Of a stretch of 64,000 nt of DNA, positions 17,385 to 26,259 are shown one piece after another (the stretch's first letter is position 1; the number at the start of each line of letters is the position of its first letter). The stretch is from Niveispirillum sp. (GTDB taxonomy: Bacteria; Pseudomonadota; Alphaproteobacteria; Azospirillales; Azospirillaceae). The stretch spans positions 18,010 through 82,009 of the forward strand of contig NZ_JAGOGJ010000015.1 of assembly GCF_017996735.1 (NCBI RefSeq), in the 5' to 3' direction. The position numbers and the translations under genes were made by a program. The notes beneath the pieces were generated by a model. It was not told the DNA's origin. It saw only the letters and a program-made list of their open reading frames with translations, and did not search any database.

Positions 17385-17705
17385 ATGCCCAAGATCACCT
17401 TCATCGATCCCGACGGTCAGACCCATGTGCTGGAGGCCGACGATGGTCAGTCTGTGATGAAGGTCGCCGTCCAGAACGGCGTGCCTGGGATTGAGGCGGA
17501 TTGCGGCGGCGCTTGCGCCTGCGCGACCTGCCACGTCTATGTCGATCCGATCTGGTCGGCAGCGGCCGGAAATCCCGGCGACGAGGAAAAGGAGATGCTG
17601 ACCTACACCGTCGATCCACAGGAAACCTCCCGCCTGTCCTGTCAGATCAAGGTCAGCGCCGCCCTTGACGGCATTGTCATCCGCATCCCCGCCAGCCAGC
17701 ATTGA
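17385..17705 (+). CDS. [2Fe-2S] ferredoxin, putidaredoxin-like
   Basis: A 106-residue adrenodoxin/putidaredoxin-type ferredoxin, the same length as Pdx. The cluster ligands are in CGGACACATCHVYV (C-x5-C-x2-C) and LSCQIK. It ends in SQH instead of the terminal Trp that is important for Pdx-to-P450cam electron transfer. GGAGAAGGGTAA precedes the ATG. Transcribed divergently from the P450 gene and followed directly by the CoA ligase and the ferredoxin reductase, it is the expected redox partner of that P450. Confidence 0.93.
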   Translation: MPKITFIDPDGQTHVLEADDGQSVMKVAVQNGVPGIEADCGGACACATCHVYVDPIWSAAAGNPGDEEKEMLTYTVDPQETSRLSCQIKVSAALDGIVIRIPASQH

Positions 17706-17708
17706 CCC

Positions 17709-19280
17709 ATGACGATTACCATCCCAGCCCTGTTAAGGCAGGCCGCCCGCCGCTTCGGTGACAAATCCGCCTTGAGCAGCACCCAGGATGGCGCCATCGG
17801 ATTCGCGGCGCTGGATGCCTGGGCCGACCGCGTCGCCCGCGCGCTGCTGGCTGACGGATTGAGGAAGGGCGACAGGGTCGGCATCTGGGCGCCCAACCTG
17901 TGGGAATGGGTGGCTGCCGCTGTCGGCGCCCAGCGTATCGGCGGCGTGCTGGTGCCGCTGAACACGCGGTTGCGTGGTGGAGAGGTGGCGGATATCGTCC
18001 GCCGCGCCCGCATCACCCATCTGTTCAGCATCGGCGATTTCCTGGGCCGTCACTATCCCGATATGTTGCGGGGGGAGGCGGTGCCAGACCTGCGCCGAAC
18101 CATCGTTCTGCGGCCCGACAGTACGAAGTTGCGTGGCATTGAACAGGGCTGGGACAGTTTCCTGGCACTGGGCAGCGCCATCAGTGCGGAACAACTGGCG
18201 GCGCGGGCCGAGGATGTCGGGCCGGATGATCTGGCGGACATCATGTTCACCTCCGGGACGACAGGGCTGCCGAAGGGGGCGGTGTTCGATCATAAACGGT
18301 CGCTGGGCGGCGGCCGGGCCTGGTGCGGCATCTCCAGCCTCGGACCCGATGACCGCTATTGCGTCTTCGGCCCCTTCTCCCACAATGCCTCTTACAAGGC
18401 GGGCTGGGTGGCGGGCCTGATGTCGGGGGCCACCATTTATTGGCCGGACGCTTATGATGGTACGGCCATCCTGGATCTGATCGCCGGCAACCGCATCACG
18501 GTGATGCCGGCCCCACCCACCGTCTGGCAAGAGGTGCTGGACCATCCTAACAAGGCGGATTGGGATATTGGCTGCCTGCGGTTCCTGTCCACAGGTGCCA
18601 CCACCATTCCCATCCAGTTGATGCGGCGCCTGCGTGACGAAACACCGATCCAGGTGCTGTCCACCGGCTATGGCATGACGGAATGCTGCGGTTCCGCGAC
18701 CCAGACGCTACCGGGCGACCCGATTGAAAGGGTCGTAGAGACCGTTGGCTGCGCCATTCCCGGCACGGAAATCCGCATCGCCGGCCCCGATGGGAAGATA
18801 CTGCCACCGGGAGAGGCCGGCGAAGTGCTGATCCGCGATGAAAAGCTGCTGCTGCATTACCTGGACAATGATCAGGCGACGCATTCGGCGCTGGATGCCG
18901 ATGGCTGGCTGCACAGCGGCGATGTCGGAACCCTGGACACGCAGGGCTATCTGCGCATCACCGACAGGTTGAAGGACATGTATATCGTCGGCGGCTTCAA
19001 CGTCTATCCGGCGGAGATCGAGCGCCAGATGGGCGCCTTGCCCGGCCTGAAGGCCTGTGCTGTGGTCGGGGTGCCCGATGCAAGGCTGGGTGAGGTCGGG
19101 CACGCCTTTATCGTGCGCAGTGCCGGCTCATCCCTCACCGAAGCGGAAGTCCTGGCCTGGAGCAAGGCCAATCTCGCCAATTACAAGGTGCCGCGCGGCA
19201 TTACCTTCATCGATGCCCTGCCGATGAACAGCACGGGCAAGGTGGTGAAGTTCGCCTTGCGCGCCCAGCTTCAATCCTGA
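17709..19280 (+). CDS. Acyl-CoA synthetase (AMP-forming)
   Basis: A 523-residue ANL ligase. The ATP motif FTSGTTGLPKGAVFD lies near the middle, the hinge segment is DRLKDMYIVGGFNVYPAEIE, and the C-terminal lysine is in NSTGKVVKFALR. The ATG follows the ferredoxin stop by 3 bp and the reductase gene comes 13 bp downstream, so a CoA ligase sits inside the P450 electron-transfer operon. This suggests that the P450 product, after further oxidation to an acid, is activated to the CoA ester. Confidence 0.93.
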   Translation: MTITIPALLRQAARRFGDKSALSSTQDGAIGFAALDAWADRVARALLADGLRKGDRVGIWAPNLWEWVAAAVGAQRIGGVLVPLNTRLRGGEVADIVRRARITHLFSIGDFLGRHYPDMLRGEAVPDLRRTIVLRPDSTKLRGIEQGWDSFLALGSAISAEQLAARAEDVGPDDLADIMFTSGTTGLPKGAVFDHKRSLGGGRAWCGISSLGPDDRYCVFGPFSHNASYKAGWVAGLMSGATIYWPDAYDGTAILDLIAGNRITVMPAPPTVWQEVLDHPNKADWDIGCLRFLSTGATTIPIQLMRRLRDETPIQVLSTGYGMTECCGSATQTLPGDPIERVVETVGCAIPGTEIRIAGPDGKILPPGEAGEVLIRDEKLLLHYLDNDQATHSALDADGWLHSGDVGTLDTQGYLRITDRLKDMYIVGGFNVYPAEIERQMGALPGLKACAVVGVPDARLGEVGHAFIVRSAGSSLTEAEVLAWSKANLANYKVPRGITFIDALPMNSTGKVVKFALRAQLQS

Positions 19281-19293
19281 ACGGGGGCCGCTT

Positions 19294-20529
19294 ATGCCAC
19301 CATCAGACCATTACGACATCATCATCGCCGGTGCCGGCCAAGCCGGCGCGCAATGCGCGCAATCGCTGCGTCAGGGGGGATTTGCCGGCACCATCGCCCT
19401 GCTTGGGGAAGAACCGGTCGGCCCCTATGAACGCCCGCCCCTGTCCAAGGATTATCTGGGCGGAAAGCGCGATGCCGACAGGTTGCTGCTGCGCAAACCG
19501 GAATTCTGGGCAGAAAAGGGGATCGACCTGCGCACCGGCTGCCGTATCACCGGCGTCGATGCCGCCGCCCGGCGCGTGACCCTTGCCGGCGGCAGCCATC
19601 TGTCCTATGGTCATCTGGTCTGGGCCACCGGGGGACGCCCGCGCCCGCTTCCCTGCTCCGGCGCCGACCTGCGCGGCGTCCATGCCATCCGCACCATCGC
19701 CGATATCGACGGTCTGAAGGCCGAGGTGGCGCCGGGTGCCCGTGCCGTCATCATTGGGGGAGGCTATATCGGGCTGGAAACGGCGGCTGTCCTGCGTGGT
19801 ATGGGCATGGCCGTGACGGTTCTGGAGGCGCAGGGACGACTGTTGGCCCGTGTCACATCACCGCCGGTATCGCAGTTCTTTTTGAAACTGCACCAGTCGC
19901 ACGGGGTGGATGTACAACTCTGCGCGCAGGTGGAGGCCTTGACCGGCCAGGGGCGTGTCACGGGTGTAAGGCTGGTGGATGGCCGTGAGCTGCCCGCCGA
20001 CATCGTGATCGTCGGCGTCGGGATCATCCCGAATGTGGAGCCGCTGGCGGCGGCTGGTCTTGCCTGCCCCAACGGGGTGCAGGTGGATGCCTTCTGCCGG
20101 ACGTCAGATCCCCATATCCTGGGCATCGGCGACTGTGCCCGCCATCCCAACCCGTTCGCCGGTAGCGATATCCGGCTGGAATCGGTACAGAACGCTATCG
20201 ACCAGGCCAAGGTTGCCGCCGATACGCTGCTGGGCCGCGACAGGCCTTATGCCGCCCTGCCCTGGTTCTGGTCCGACCAGTATGACGTGAAGATGCAGTC
20301 GGCCGGGTTGGCGCTGGGCCAGGACACGATCATGATCCGGGGTGAAGTCGGTCAGGCCCCCTTCTCCGTCCTTTATCTGCGGGACAGCCGGCTGGTCGCC
20401 ATCGACTGCATCAACAATCCCAAGGATTTCATGCAGGCAAAGGCCCTGATCGCCGCCCGCCGTCGTTTGGACACGCGCCGTGCGCTGGACCGGGAAACCG
20501 ACCTGCGCGCCATCGCGCTGGAGGATTGA
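19294..20529 (+). CDS. FAD/NAD(P)H-dependent ferredoxin reductase, putidaredoxin reductase type
   Basis: A 411-residue pyridine-nucleotide-disulfide-type reductase. The FAD motif is AGAGQAGAQCAQSLR, the NADH motif IIGGGYIGLETAAVL, and the C-terminal FAD contact is GIGDCARHPNPF, with LESVQNAIDQAK as in putidaredoxin reductase. It passes electrons from NAD(P)H to the [2Fe-2S] ferredoxin encoded at 17385. It is the only ferredoxin reductase seen in the window, so it may also serve the second ferredoxin at 32529. A hairpin spans its stop codon. Confidence 0.93.
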   Translation: MPPSDHYDIIIAGAGQAGAQCAQSLRQGGFAGTIALLGEEPVGPYERPPLSKDYLGGKRDADRLLLRKPEFWAEKGIDLRTGCRITGVDAAARRVTLAGGSHLSYGHLVWATGGRPRPLPCSGADLRGVHAIRTIADIDGLKAEVAPGARAVIIGGGYIGLETAAVLRGMGMAVTVLEAQGRLLARVTSPPVSQFFLKLHQSHGVDVQLCAQVEALTGQGRVTGVRLVDGRELPADIVIVGVGIIPNVEPLAAAGLACPNGVQVDAFCRTSDPHILGIGDCARHPNPFAGSDIRLESVQNAIDQAKVAADTLLGRDRPYAALPWFWSDQYDVKMQSAGLALGQDTIMIRGEVGQAPFSVLYLRDSRLVAIDCINNPKDFMQAKALIAARRRLDTRRALDRETDLRAIALED

Positions 20530-20547
20530 CGGTGGCCCCCGTCAATC
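20524..20547. terminator. Hairpin covering both convergent stop codons
   Basis: A perfect 9-bp stem, GATTGACGG at 20524-20532 with CCGTCAATC at 20539-20547 and a 6-base loop. It includes the TGA of the ferredoxin reductase and the TGA (reverse strand) of the SDR gene. A shared terminator in a 12-bp intergenic gap is a reasonable reading, but the stem is short. Confidence 0.45.
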
Positions 20548-21360
20548 TCCCAGGATCAAGGCATGGGCTGGCAACGGCCCGATCTGCGTCACCCCGCCAT
20601 CCACGGGCAGCAGCACGCCGGTAATGAACCGTGCCTCCGGGCTGGCCAGAAAGCAGACGGCCATGGCCACGTCCCAGGCATCCCCCTCGATCCCTAGCGG
20701 CCCCACCTTGCGACGATCCTCCCGCATACCGGGCGGCATGCGCCGGGCGATATGGGATGTCATGACGTGACCTGGTGCGACAGCGTTGGCGCGGATGCCG
20801 TCACGGCCATGGGCCACCGCGATCTCCCGCGCCAACTGCACCATACCGGCCTTCGACGTGCCATAGGCCAGGGAGCCATGGGCGCGCATGCCGGCGATGG
20901 AAGCGATATTGACGATGGAGCCACCGCCACCAGTCACCATGGCCGGTACAGAGCGCTGGCACATCCACAAGGCGCTGTCCAGATTGACCGCCATGACGCG
21001 GGACCATTGCCCCTCATCCAACCCGGACAGGCTGGAGGGTGGGGAAATGCCCACATTATTGACCAGGATGTCCAACCGTCCCATCCAGTCCAGTGCGGCG
21101 GAGACGGCTTCGGCACAGGCGGGACGCAAGCTGACATCGGCGGCAATGGCGACGGCATCACCGCCACGTTCACGGATCATGTCAGCAGTCGCCTGCGCGC
21201 GCTCCAGGTCAAGATCAATGCAGGCGACGCGCGCGCCCTCTCCGGCCAGGACCAGGGCCACGGCCCGGCCGATGCCGATTTCTGCACCCTCGGCCCCGGC
21301 GCCGGTGACGATGGCGGCAAGACCGGACAGCCGCCGGCCGGTCAGGATCGGTTCCGGCAT
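20542..21360 (-). CDS. Short-chain dehydrogenase/reductase (SDR)
   Basis: A 272-residue SDR. The coenzyme motif TGAGAEGAEIGIG has a three- to four-residue insertion relative to the classical TGxxxGIG. NNVGIS, the catalytic Ser in NIASIAG, and Tyr/Lys in AYGTSKAGM are present. It starts 2 bp after the PhyH dioxygenase stop, so the two are cotranscribed; the likely role is oxidation of the alcohol made by that dioxygenase. Confidence 0.92.
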   Translation of the reverse strand: MPEPILTGRRLSGLAAIVTGAGAEGAEIGIGRAVALVLAGEGARVACIDLDLERAQATADMIRERGGDAVAIAADVSLRPACAEAVSAALDWMGRLDILVNNVGISPPSSLSGLDEGQWSRVMAVNLDSALWMCQRSVPAMVTGGGGSIVNIASIAGMRAHGSLAYGTSKAGMVQLAREIAVAHGRDGIRANAVAPGHVMTSHIARRMPPGMREDRRKVGPLGIEGDAWDVAMAVCFLASPEARFITGVLLPVDGGVTQIGPLPAHALILGD

Positions 21361-21362
21361 GT

Positions 21363-22334
21363 TCAGTGCTGCGGACGCATATTGACGACGCGCCCGTCGG
21401 CATGGGCCACGATCACGGCATCGCCGGGACTGTACCGCACCGGAATATCGGCCATGGACAGCCGGTCGCCGCGATGTCCGCGAACAAAGCTCTGCGGATC
21501 GACACGCAGGTCGTGCCGCCCTGCCGCATCGGCGACGCCAACCCGGTCGGCACCGACCTCCACCAAGGTACCTGCAATGGGAAGACGGCTGGCGCCGGGC
21601 ATGATCCGCGTGTCCATCGATAGCCGGAACCGGTCACGGGAGATGTTGGACAGGCCGCTATGCGGCGTCGCCAAGCTCATCAACAGCACATCGCCGGGGC
21701 GATAGTCCGTGCGCCGCCAGGTACCTGGCGGCACATCCTCTGCCTGGATGGGAAGGATGCGGGCACCGTCGCGGCGATGCAGGCTGGGCTGCTTGTTCAG
21801 CCCTTCGACCACGGCCAATCCGCCGACATCGGCGTCAATCTCATCGATGGGCACCCAGCAGATCAGGAAGTCCAGCCCTTCATTGTAGGAACCGTCATCA
21901 TGAATGAAGTCGAAACGCGGGCGGCTGACATCCTGCACCGGCGGATTGGTGCGGTGGACGGTGAACGGCACCCAGAAAGGCTCACATCCAAAGAGACACC
22001 GAAAGAAGTCATTGATGGTCGGTGCCTCATGCAGCAGGCGATGGACCTTCTGTTCGTTCATCCTCGTCATGTTTGAATTGATCGGCAGGGCCGAATAATC
22101 GGCGCCGTTATAGCGATGAAACGGATCATTGGGGTCCGTGACACCCATATCGATCAGGTAATCGATATAGGTCCGTCGGATATCGGCGATCACCGCCTTG
22201 TCCAGTACGTCGCGAAAGAACCAGTAGCCGTCGCGGTCCCAGGTGGCCGCCAAGGCCGCCGGATCGCCCAACAGGTGGTTGGAGACGTTCAGTTCGCCCA
22301 TTTCCGGCATGGGGGGCCTTGCCTGCATGTTCAT
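21363..22334 (-). CDS. Phytanoyl-CoA dioxygenase (PhyH) family protein
   Basis: A 323-residue Fe(II)/2-oxoglutarate oxygenase of the PhyH type. The HxD pair is in FDFIHDDGSYNEG and the distal His and Arg are in TPHSGLSNISRDRFRLSMD. About 75 residues follow the catalytic core, ending in a small beta-rich tail (PVRYSPGDAVIVAHADGR) that is not needed for the fold. The ATG at 22334 with GGGAAG upstream is preferred; ATGs 11 codons earlier and slightly later exist. It is divergent from an AraC regulator and cotranscribed with the SDR. Confidence 0.87.
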   Translation of the reverse strand: MNMQARPPMPEMGELNVSNHLLGDPAALAATWDRDGYWFFRDVLDKAVIADIRRTYIDYLIDMGVTDPNDPFHRYNGADYSALPINSNMTRMNEQKVHRLLHEAPTINDFFRCLFGCEPFWVPFTVHRTNPPVQDVSRPRFDFIHDDGSYNEGLDFLICWVPIDEIDADVGGLAVVEGLNKQPSLHRRDGARILPIQAEDVPPGTWRRTDYRPGDVLLMSLATPHSGLSNISRDRFRLSMDTRIMPGASRLPIAGTLVEVGADRVGVADAAGRHDLRVDPQSFVRGHRGDRLSMADIPVRYSPGDAVIVAHADGRVVNMRPQH

Positions 22335-22439
22335 GCCCGTTTCTTCCCTGTCTGGCTCCGGCCGCATCGGCGGTATCCGGGCCTGCTGCCGGGTTGGTCC
22401 CGGTCCATGATCATGATGGACAGCTTGGCAGATGACAGC

Positions 22440-22479
22440 CATGGTCCTTTTCAACAACAAGCATGGTCATTTTGAACAA
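22440..22479 (+). promoter_or_regulatory. Two 18-bp direct repeats, 22-bp period, before the AraC-type gene
   Basis: CATGGTCCTTTTCAACAA (22440-22457) and CATGGTCATTTTGAACAA (22462-22479) agree in 16 of 18 bases and are offset by 22 bp, two helical turns. Direct repeats of about this period are the classic binding pattern of AraC-family regulators. They lie just before the AraC gene's ribosome site (GGGAG at 22482-22486) and between it and the PhyH operon, so they could serve autoregulation and divergent control. Confidence 0.6.
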
Positions 22480-22491
22480 ATGGGAGATCCT

Positions 22492-23475
22492 ATGGCAGAC
22501 ATTGCCCTGGTTGCGCCGGATGGCGCCTTCCTGGCCAGCCTGGGCGCCTGCATGGACGCCTTTGTCGTCGTGCGGGCGAAGGTGGAACAGATGTTCGCCC
22601 CGGCTGAAGGACTGACCATGGAAACCCGGCTGCGGCTGCTCACCGCCGATGGGCAGGCGGTGCGGCTGGCGGATGGACGGCGGTTGCCCTGCGATGGCCC
22701 CTGGGGCTGGCGACAGCCCTTCAGCCTGATCCATGTCGCCAATTTCCGCGTCGGGTCCGCCGTCGCCCTGGATGAAAGGTTGGCGGCAAGCGGCCCCTTC
22801 GGCGTCTGGCTGCGTCAGCAGAAGGAGGATGGGGCCCTGATTTCCGCCAGCGGATCGGCCCTGTTCCTGCTGGCTGCCGCCGGCCTTGTCGATGGCATGG
22901 CCATCCCGCTGTCCCGGCCACTGACACCGCTATGCCGGGAGCGGTTCCCGCGTCTGGCCATCGACGAACGGCGCGGCGTGATCGAAGAGGGCGGGATGAT
23001 TCTTGGCGCGGGGCCGGCGGCGGAGGCGGCCCTGATGGTCCGCCTGATCGAACGCATCTTCAATGCGGAGGCCGGGCGCTGGTTGGCGTCGGTCACCGGC
23101 GTGGACCGGGTGGTGGCAGAAGGCCTCTCCACCGACCCGATGGTGGCCAACGCCCAGATCTGGCTTGAAATGAACTTTGCACAGGATGTGCGGATTGCCG
23201 ACCTTGTCGACGCCCTTGCCACCAGCCACCAGACCCTGACCCGACGCTTTACGCGCGCCATCGGCATAGGCCCCAAGGACTATGTCCAGCGCCTGCGCAT
23301 CCGCACGGCACAGCGCCTGTTGGCCCGCACAGGCCGGTCCATCGAGCAGATCGCCGCCATGGTCGGTTACCGTGACCCCCGGTCCTTCCGGCTGGTCTTT
23401 CTGGCCCATTGCGGATTGAGCCCGACGGCATGGCGCAGGAAGGCGGCGGCGGAGGGCGCGATATCGCATTCATGA
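22492..23475 (+). CDS. AraC-family transcriptional regulator with GlxA-like N-terminal domain
   Basis: A 327-residue protein: a DJ-1/GATase1-like domain (about residues 1-200; the nucleophile-elbow position reads SASGSALFLLAAAGLVDG, with Ser instead of Cys) followed by two AraC helix-turn-helix motifs (VRIADLVDALATSHQTLTRRF and RSIEQIAAMVGYRDPRSF). The start at 22492 is chosen for its GGGAG-5 nt spacing; the earlier ATG at 22432 would put direct-repeat operator DNA inside the gene. It likely controls the divergent PhyH/SDR operon and the SnoaL-like gene behind it. Confidence 0.9.
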   Translation: MADIALVAPDGAFLASLGACMDAFVVVRAKVEQMFAPAEGLTMETRLRLLTADGQAVRLADGRRLPCDGPWGWRQPFSLIHVANFRVGSAVALDERLAASGPFGVWLRQQKEDGALISASGSALFLLAAAGLVDGMAIPLSRPLTPLCRERFPRLAIDERRGVIEEGGMILGAGPAAEAALMVRLIERIFNAEAGRWLASVTGVDRVVAEGLSTDPMVANAQIWLEMNFAQDVRIADLVDALATSHQTLTRRFTRAIGIGPKDYVQRLRIRTAQRLLARTGRSIEQIAAMVGYRDPRSFRLVFLAHCGLSPTAWRRKAAAEGAISHS

Positions 23476-23558
23476 ACAATTGGCATCCCGGCTTGTCCGG
23501 CGGCGCATCCCCTTGGAGCCTGGGCATCCGCTACAGCAAAAAAGGGGAGGACAGGAAC

Positions 23559-24116
23559 ATGGACCGGGCACTGACCATCGATGCCGAGACGCTGGCGTTC
23601 ATCCGGCAACAGAAGGACCGGCAGGAGATACTGGACTGCCTGCATCGCTACACACGGGGCGTGGACCGTTTCGACCGGGAACTGATGCTGTCGGCCTATC
23701 ATCCCGACGCCATCGATCAGCACGGGGTTGCGGAAGGCGTAGCCGCAGACTTCGTTGACTGGGCCATCGGCTGGCACGGGGAGTTCCAGACCCGCCATCA
23801 GCACATCATCGCCAACCAGACGATCGAACTGGATGGCGACGTGGCCCATGGCGAGACCTATTACATCTTCTGGGGTGAGAACCGGGAGGGGCCGCCCAGT
23901 CTGGCCTTCGGTCGCTATGTCGACCGGTTCGAGAAACGGAACGGACGCTGGGCCATCGCCCATCGGGTTTGCGTGAATGAAAAGGTCGGAACCTTCAACG
24001 CAGTGCCCCTGCCACCGGAATGGGCTGCTGCCCTGGCCGCCACTGGTCCCTGCCGTCGTGATCGCCAGGACATCTCCTACGCCCGCCCCCTGGCAGACGG
24101 GCGCATTCAGCCCTGA
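23559..24116 (+). CDS. SnoaL-like / NTF2-fold protein
   Basis: A 185-residue protein of the SnoaL_4 type. The N-terminal pattern QKDRQEILDCLHRYTRGVDRF followed by YHPDAIDQHG, and the later RYVDRFEKRNGRWAIAHR, are characteristic of NTF2-fold dehydratases, isomerases and ring-hydroxylating-dioxygenase beta-subunit relatives. GGGAGG precedes the ATG at 23559. It is 83 bp behind the AraC gene and ends 1 bp from the convergent alpha/beta-hydrolase gene. The catalysed step is unknown. Confidence 0.85.
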   Translation: MDRALTIDAETLAFIRQQKDRQEILDCLHRYTRGVDRFDRELMLSAYHPDAIDQHGVAEGVAADFVDWAIGWHGEFQTRHQHIIANQTIELDGDVAHGETYYIFWGENREGPPSLAFGRYVDRFEKRNGRWAIAHRVCVNEKVGTFNAVPLPPEWAAALAATGPCRRDRQDISYARPLADGRIQP

Positions 24117-24117
24117 T

Positions 24118-25092
24118 TCAGCGCCGACCGACACCCAGCGCCCAATGGCTGAGCCGATCCCAAAGCCGGGCGCGGGTGGAGGCGAAATTATGCATGTGCG
24201 CCATGGTTGGCACGATCACCAGCGTGATGTCGCCGGCGTTGGTGTAGGCTGAGGGTTCCTCACGGAAATCAGCGCTGGTATCGCGCTCGCCAAAGCCCAG
24301 GAACACCGGCACATCCACGACAGCCGCATCCCGTGCCACAAAACCCGGTCCCATCATGGCCACAACACAGTTGGGGATAGTCAGGCTGCCGAACGGCGGG
24401 GCGGTCCGGCGGATGGGATAGCCCCCCTCCATATCGGCCTTCAGGATGTCGGCCGGCACATCCTCCCAATGGAACGGATAGATGAAATCCGCGACCCCGG
24501 CGGCGGTCGCGGCCACGGACAGGGCGGCCGGGTCGGTATGGCGGTCGAACTGGTATTGCGCCTTGGCGGCGGCGGCCTGTTCTTCCGTGCGCTGCGGCAG
24601 CACGGTATGGATGGCGCTGTAACCCAGCACGCCGATGGCATCAAAACTGCGATGGCGGGCCTGCATGATGATGGTGACCCCGCCACCCATGGACTGGCCG
24701 ATGCCGATATGCACCGCGTCGGGCAACGGGGGATAGGTCGCCAACAGTGTCCCGGCAATCAACCCGTCGCGCACCTGTTGCACGGCGGCGTGGTCGGCGT
24801 CGGCGATATCCTCGATTGTAAGCGTTGACAGTTCCGAAACGTCGCTCTCACCCACGCCCAGATGGTCATAGGCGACGAGGATGTGCCCTGCCTCCACATG
24901 GTGCGCGGCCTGGCTGTAGCCCTCGTGCCCGGTGAAATGCATGTCATAGTAGAGGCGACCATAGCCGCCGCCGGGCGAGGCGTAGATCACCCGCCCGCTG
25001 AACCGGGCCGGATCTTCCGGCGCATAGACAGTCAGGCTGACCGACCGGGTACCGTCGACGCCGGTGGCGACGCGCATATTCTTCCGCAGCAT
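24118..25092 (-). CDS. Alpha/beta-hydrolase
   Basis: A 324-residue alpha/beta-hydrolase. The nucleophile elbow is GIGQSMGGG (GxSxG), the oxyanion region is YASPGGGYGR, and the C-terminal His is in PTMAHMHNF. The ATG at 25092 has GGAGAGG 6 bases upstream; an ATG at 25113 adds 7 residues and is possible. The gene stands alone on its strand between the SnoaL-like gene and the divergent SDR/thioesterase operon. Ester, lactone or C-C bond hydrolysis are all possible. Confidence 0.88.
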   Translation of the reverse strand: MLRKNMRVATGVDGTRSVSLTVYAPEDPARFSGRVIYASPGGGYGRLYYDMHFTGHEGYSQAAHHVEAGHILVAYDHLGVGESDVSELSTLTIEDIADADHAAVQQVRDGLIAGTLLATYPPLPDAVHIGIGQSMGGGVTIIMQARHRSFDAIGVLGYSAIHTVLPQRTEEQAAAAKAQYQFDRHTDPAALSVAATAAGVADFIYPFHWEDVPADILKADMEGGYPIRRTAPPFGSLTIPNCVVAMMGPGFVARDAAVVDVPVFLGFGERDTSADFREEPSAYTNAGDITLVIVPTMAHMHNFASTRARLWDRLSHWALGVGRR

Positions 25093-25293
25093 GAAAGGCC
25101 TCTCCATGTTCATGAACGCATTGCCTTGTTCTCAGCCAATGCCGGCCGCAAGGGCAATCGGCCTGGGAACTGCCCGTGCAAACATCACGGATTTGAACAA
25201 TGTGCCCCCCGCATGCATTTACCGCGGGCGCCGCCGGGGGGCGGCATTACTGTCCAGGCCGGATGAACATCCAGGCCGCATGGGAACATCAAG

Positions 25294-26259
25294 ATGGACA
25301 GGATCGATTTCAACGGACAAGTCGCAGTGGTCACGGGGGCCGGCGGCGGGCTGGGCAAGGCCTTCTGTCTGGAACTGGCGCGACGGGGGGCGGCAGTCGT
25401 GGTCAACGACCTGGGGGGCAGCACTACGGGGGAAGGATCGTCCGCCACCTTCGCCGACGCCGTTGTCGATGAAATCCGCGCCGCTGGCGGACAGGCCGTC
25501 GCCAATTACGACAGTGTAGCGACGGAGGCGGGTGGGGCCGCCATTATCGAAACGGCATTGCGCCAGTTCGGCAGGGTCGATGCCGTCATCTCCAATGCCG
25601 GTAACCAGCGCAACGGCCGCTTCGGGGAATTGACGGAGGCGGACATCGACGCCGTCTATAACGTGCACGTGAAGGGCACCTTCTTCGTCACCCAGCCCGC
25701 CTACCGACAGATGGTCAAACAAGGCTACGGCCGCATCGTGCTGGTCAGTTCGCAGTCGGGCATCTTTGGCAATCCCATCCGCGCCAACTACGGCTCCGCC
25801 AAGACCGCCATGATCGGGCTGATGAACGTCATTGCTCAGGAAGCGCCGCCGGGCGTCACGGTCAACTGCCTGTTCCCCAACGCCACTGGCGGCCGGTTGG
25901 GCGGCAAGCCTGGTGATGTGCGGCCCGATGCGGAATTCCTGGCCGCCGCCGGCCAGCGGTCCCGCCATTACATTCAGGGTATGCAGCCGGACTTCGTGGC
26001 TGCCATGGGCTGCTACATGGCCAGCCGTGCCTGTGACAGTTCACAGAACATGTACTCCGTCCTGGGGGGCAAATATTCCCGGATATTCGTGGGCCTGACG
26101 GAGGGCTGGTATCAGCCCGGCAGCGTGGCGCCCGCGGTGGAGGATGTCGCCGCCCATCTGGCGCAGATCGATGATCGCACGCGCTATGACGTGCCACGCA
26201 GCGGGTTGGAAGAAATGGACACGGTGATCGCGGCGCAACGCCGGCTGGGCCTGGCGTGA
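25294..26259 (+). CDS. SDR, similar to the hydroxyacyl-CoA dehydrogenase domain of peroxisomal MFE-2
   Basis: A 321-residue SDR. The motif TGAGGGLGKAFCLELARRGAAVV and NDLGGS are typical of the (3R)-hydroxyacyl-CoA dehydrogenase type found in MFE-2 (17-beta-HSD4). SNAGNQR, the Ser in VSSQSG and Tyr/Lys in NYGSAKTAM complete the active site. About 60 residues beyond the core SDR fold follow. Its last codons overlap the GTG of the thioesterase gene (GTGA), and an MDR gene follows, so this is a three-gene operon. Confidence 0.9.
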   Translation: MDRIDFNGQVAVVTGAGGGLGKAFCLELARRGAAVVVNDLGGSTTGEGSSATFADAVVDEIRAAGGQAVANYDSVATEAGGAAIIETALRQFGRVDAVISNAGNQRNGRFGELTEADIDAVYNVHVKGTFFVTQPAYRQMVKQGYGRIVLVSSQSGIFGNPIRANYGSAKTAMIGLMNVIAQEAPPGVTVNCLFPNATGGRLGGKPGDVRPDAEFLAAAGQRSRHYIQGMQPDFVAAMGCYMASRACDSSQNMYSVLGGKYSRIFVGLTEGWYQPGSVAPAVEDVAAHLAQIDDRTRYDVPRSGLEEMDTVIAAQRRLGLA

